Source of the DNA: Bolinopsis microptera
Taxonomy: Eukaryota; Ctenophora; Tentaculata; Lobata; Bolinopsidae
Assembly (NCBI RefSeq): GCF_026151205.1
Contig: NC_087079.1
Span: 3,987,230-4,051,229, forward strand
DNA length: 64,000 bases
Direction of reading: 5' to 3'
Shown here: positions 61,697 to 64,000 of the stretch, in pieces
Position numbering within the stretch: position 1 is the stretch's first letter
Layout: each line of letters starts with the position of its first letter
Notes under the pieces: generated by a model
Database searches by the model: none
Told to the model about the DNA's origin: nothing
What the model saw: only the letters and a program-made list of their open reading frames with translations
Position numbers and translations under genes: made by a program

Positions 61697-64000
61697 CTTT
61701 TTTTTATTGAAATCTTTCAAATCAGTCAATTACATACAAGTTTACACAATGAATTAGTTAAATATAATATTGTCCTCTAAGCATGGATTGTCAAAGTTGA
61801 AATTGTCTCGGACAAAATGTATGTAACCAAAGGACCTGAGGGTCACCAAAACACAGATATTGAGTGCAAATGCAGCTCCTGCACAAGCATGGGCCCTTAT
61901 AAAATTGTAATAAGTTACTTTAAACAAAATCACACACCCATTCAATCAATTCATAAAATATTGTGCTGTGAGATGAAATTGAGAAATATGTGAATGCAGA
62001 CAGCAAGAATAGATAATCTTGAATAAACTATTTTACGGATTTGTTTCTATTGAATAGTCAAGTTCAGAGTCCGAATCCACCGGGATAATTTTCCCCCACA
62101 TGTAAGTGGAAAGTTTACTTTTAAAATCAGTGATACTCTCTATCTCACGGATATCTAGAGGAATGTGATTCCACTTAGTGTGGGTCCTATAGAAGAAATT
62201 CTTGGCAAAAGCGTTGGAGCTTGCTCGAGGTGAGATAGAGCTTACAAAACATAGAGAGTCCATGTGACTATTTCTGAGCCTTGAGTGGCCTTGAAATGGT
62301 TGCAAATATGAGGGTAAAGTGACAGGTATATGTTGCTTCACAATTTTAAAGAAGAAGATGAGATCCAAGAAGTCAAAGCGGTCTTCAATCGGCATAATCT
62401 TCAGCTGTCTGCATTTTTGAATGTATGTGGATGGTGGATAACTCATATACTCCTCGTGAAGAATCCACTTAATAGCACGCTTTTGGAGGCCCTCCAGCTT
62501 GCTTATCTGGGATTTTGTGACTGGTCTCCATATAACCGAGCAATGCTCAAATAGGCTCCTCACTAAAGTGAGATACAGTACTCTACGACGATTTACGTCT
62601 TGGACAAAATAACAATTTCTTCTCGCCATGCCTAATTTTTGGTTTGCCTTAGAAAGGACTTTGGAGCACTGATCTTTCCAATCGAGATTTGATGTCACAA
62701 TTACACCCAGATCCTTTTCATGATCAACATAGTCAAGTGTGATTCTTCCCATGGAGTATACAAAGTTAAAGAGTGGTAGGACACTAAGGAGGGAAACTGT
62801 TTCGGATATCCTTCCTGCGACGGTGAGGACCTTACATTTGTCGGGATGAAATCTCATTTTATTAGAAAGTGACCAGTCATGGAGATAATCAATGTCCTTC
62901 TGCAGTCGCAGGATATCAGACTCCGAAACAATCTTACGCCAAATTTTAGTATCATCGGCATACAGTGACAGTTGTGTGCCTGGTGAAATCCCCACTGATA
63001 TATCATCAATGAACATAATGAACAGCAATGGTCCCAAAATTGACCCTTGAGGTACACCAGACTGGGCGTTTCTCATAGAAGAAAACTTGCCACTTATCAA
63101 GACCTGTTGTTGCCTGTCTCTTAGATAATCAGTGATGAATTTCAGTAGCCTCCCATCAATACCAAATTTGCTCTTTAGCTTAAATAATATAAGATCATGG
63201 TTAACCGAGTCAAATGCTTTGGCAAAATCAAAGTAGACTACATCTGTTCTCATATTTTCATTCAGTGAGAGCGCTAGGCTGTCGCACAGTCCTACAAGAT
63301 TAGTTGCACAAGATCTCTCAGCTCGGAAACCATGCTGTTTGTCATTGATCATGCCATTAGTAAGTGCCAATAACTCATCTCTTATTATGCGTTCAAGAAC
63401 TTTTGTGATTAAGCATGTAAGAGAAATTGGCCTATAATTTGAAACCTCATGTTTATCCCCTTTCTTGAATATTGGTACAATGTGCCCCAGTTTCCACTCC
63501 CTTGGTAGTGTCCCAATGTTGTAGCATGAATGAAAAAGTATTGATATAGGGTATGCGAGCCCAACCGCACAGTTTTTCAAAAGTTTCCCATGGATACCAT
63601 CAGGTCCATAAGCTTTATTAGCATTAATATTGGAAAGGATTTTGCTAACCCTTCTGTGGTCAAATTCAATATCAAAGCGCCAATCATTAGAGTAATCTAT
63701 ATCTATGTCATAAGTTGATGCCTCAGAGAACTGCTCGAAGAAAAAGTCATTAAATAGGTTGGCCTGGTCTTCAGGGCAGTTGCGGACAGTGCCTTTGTGG
63801 CTTACAAACTCGGGGATCCGCTGACTAGCTGTCTTCGATTTGACATAGGACCAAAATTTTTTTGTTATTAAAGCACTATCATCAGATTCATTTAATGTTT
63901 CCCTCATTTTTTGAGCAACCACATTTTTGAAATTTTTCCTAGCAAGGGAGAATGCAATTTCAGCTCTATCACTTTTATGCCTTTCTTTATGTAATCTCAC
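61697..64000 (-). mobile_element. LINE, 3' part, extends past the window
   Basis: On the minus strand the element runs from beyond 64000 through an RT ORF to about 62033, then a 3' UTR of about 335 bases ending with AATAAAAAAAA at about 61704. The 3' UTR includes GGGTCACCAAAACACAGAT, also found (diverged) in the tandem duplication at 7318 and 8874. Confidence 0.85.
62033..64000 (-). CDS. LINE reverse transcriptase, C-terminal 655 codons
   Basis: Open to the window edge, so the start and endonuclease are outside. RT marks: KAYGPDGIHGKLLKN, SNYRPISLTCLITKV, GFRAERSCATNL, FDFAKAFDSVNHDLI (motif A), GVPQGSILGPLLF (motif B) and SLYADDTKIW (motif C), then LGVIVTSNLDW. The tail has KLEGLQKRAIKWIL, HIPVTLPSYLQPF and FFYRTHTKWNHIP. 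This is CR1/Jockey-group. No breaks in the visible part, so it may be a recently active copy. Confidence 0.88.
   Translation of the reverse strand: MRLHKERHKSDRAEIAFSLARKNFKNVVAQKMRETLNESDDSALITKKFWSYVKSKTASQRIPEFVSHKGTVRNCPEDQANLFNDFFFEQFSEASTYDIDIDYSNDWRFDIEFDHRRVSKILSNINANKAYGPDGIHGKLLKNCAVGLAYPISILFHSCYNIGTLPREWKLGHIVPIFKKGDKHEVSNYRPISLTCLITKVLERIIRDELLALTNGMINDKQHGFRAERSCATNLVGLCDSLALSLNENMRTDVVYFDFAKAFDSVNHDLILFKLKSKFGIDGRLLKFITDYLRDRQQQVLISGKFSSMRNAQSGVPQGSILGPLLFIMFIDDISVGISPGTQLSLYADDTKIWRKIVSESDILRLQKDIDYLHDWSLSNKMRFHPDKCKVLTVAGRISETVSLLSVLPLFNFVYSMGRITLDYVDHEKDLGVIVTSNLDWKDQCSKVLSKANQKLGMARRNCYFVQDVNRRRVLYLTLVRSLFEHCSVIWRPVTKSQISKLEGLQKRAIKWILHEEYMSYPPSTYIQKCRQLKIMPIEDRFDFLDLIFFFKIVKQHIPVTLPSYLQPFQGHSRLRNSHMDSLCFVSSISPRASSNAFAKNFFYRTHTKWNHIPLDIREIESITDFKSKLSTYMWGKIIPVDSDSELDYSIETNP

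Overview
This window is nuclear DNA of an animal. It is AT-rich, has spliced genes with GT-AG introns, and is crowded with LINEs, DNA transposons, MITEs, a tRNA-derived SINE and one LTR retrotransposon. The host genes recognised are a queuine tRNA-ribosyltransferase subunit (QTRT2), an ATAD1/Msp1 AAA ATPase, an LDL-receptor-repeat GPCR and a small BTB-protein family. ShKT-type cysteine domains, an intronless LDLa GPCR and the LINE types fit an early-branching or marine invertebrate, with Cnidaria my leading guess; the sequence does not prove the phylum.

Layout. 0-3.4 kb: a LINE 3' fragment and a MITE with GC-rich hairpin ends. 3.4-6.0 kb: intronless GPCR on the minus strand. 6.2-9.3 kb: a 1.56-kb tandem duplication holding CATGA microsatellites. 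9.8-12.8 kb: QTRT2, eight coding exons on the minus strand. 13.8-29.9 kb: six minus-strand copies of one BTB gene, four open (A, B, C, E) and two broken (D, F), with small insertions between them (an ORF1-only LINE, a SINE, a LINE stub, a poly-G foldback, an ShKT exon). 30.9-34.0 kb: ATAD1/Msp1-like gene, nine coding exons, with minisatellites in two introns. 34-38 kb: gene-poor, ending in a 1.33-kb TTAA-flanked foldback element.

38.9-47.6 kb is a large plus-strand LINE: an ORF with an AlkB-like dioxygenase joined to an SGNH esterase, a PHD/RING-like zinc-finger ORF, and an APE endonuclease-RT ORF. Two later elements cut the RT ORF, each with its own target-site duplication. 47.8-58.8 kb is a minus-strand retroelement with RT and a C-terminal restriction-like nuclease. 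It was hit by a transposon with 8-bp duplication, a LINE 3' end, a young Ty3/Gypsy element, and a hAT-like MITE in its leader. 59.2-61.7 kb has no gene. 61.7-64 kb is the 3' part of another LINE that runs off the window.

The host genes do not form an obvious pathway. QTRT2 and ATAD1 both act at mitochondria in other animals, but they are separated here by the BTB cluster. The most unusual items are the AlkB-SGNH ORF in the LINE, the 1.5-kb element built on mirrored arrays of a two-part motif, the hairpin-module transposon at 48.6-50.6 kb, and a BTB gene whose C-terminus was replaced by an antisense LINE insertion.
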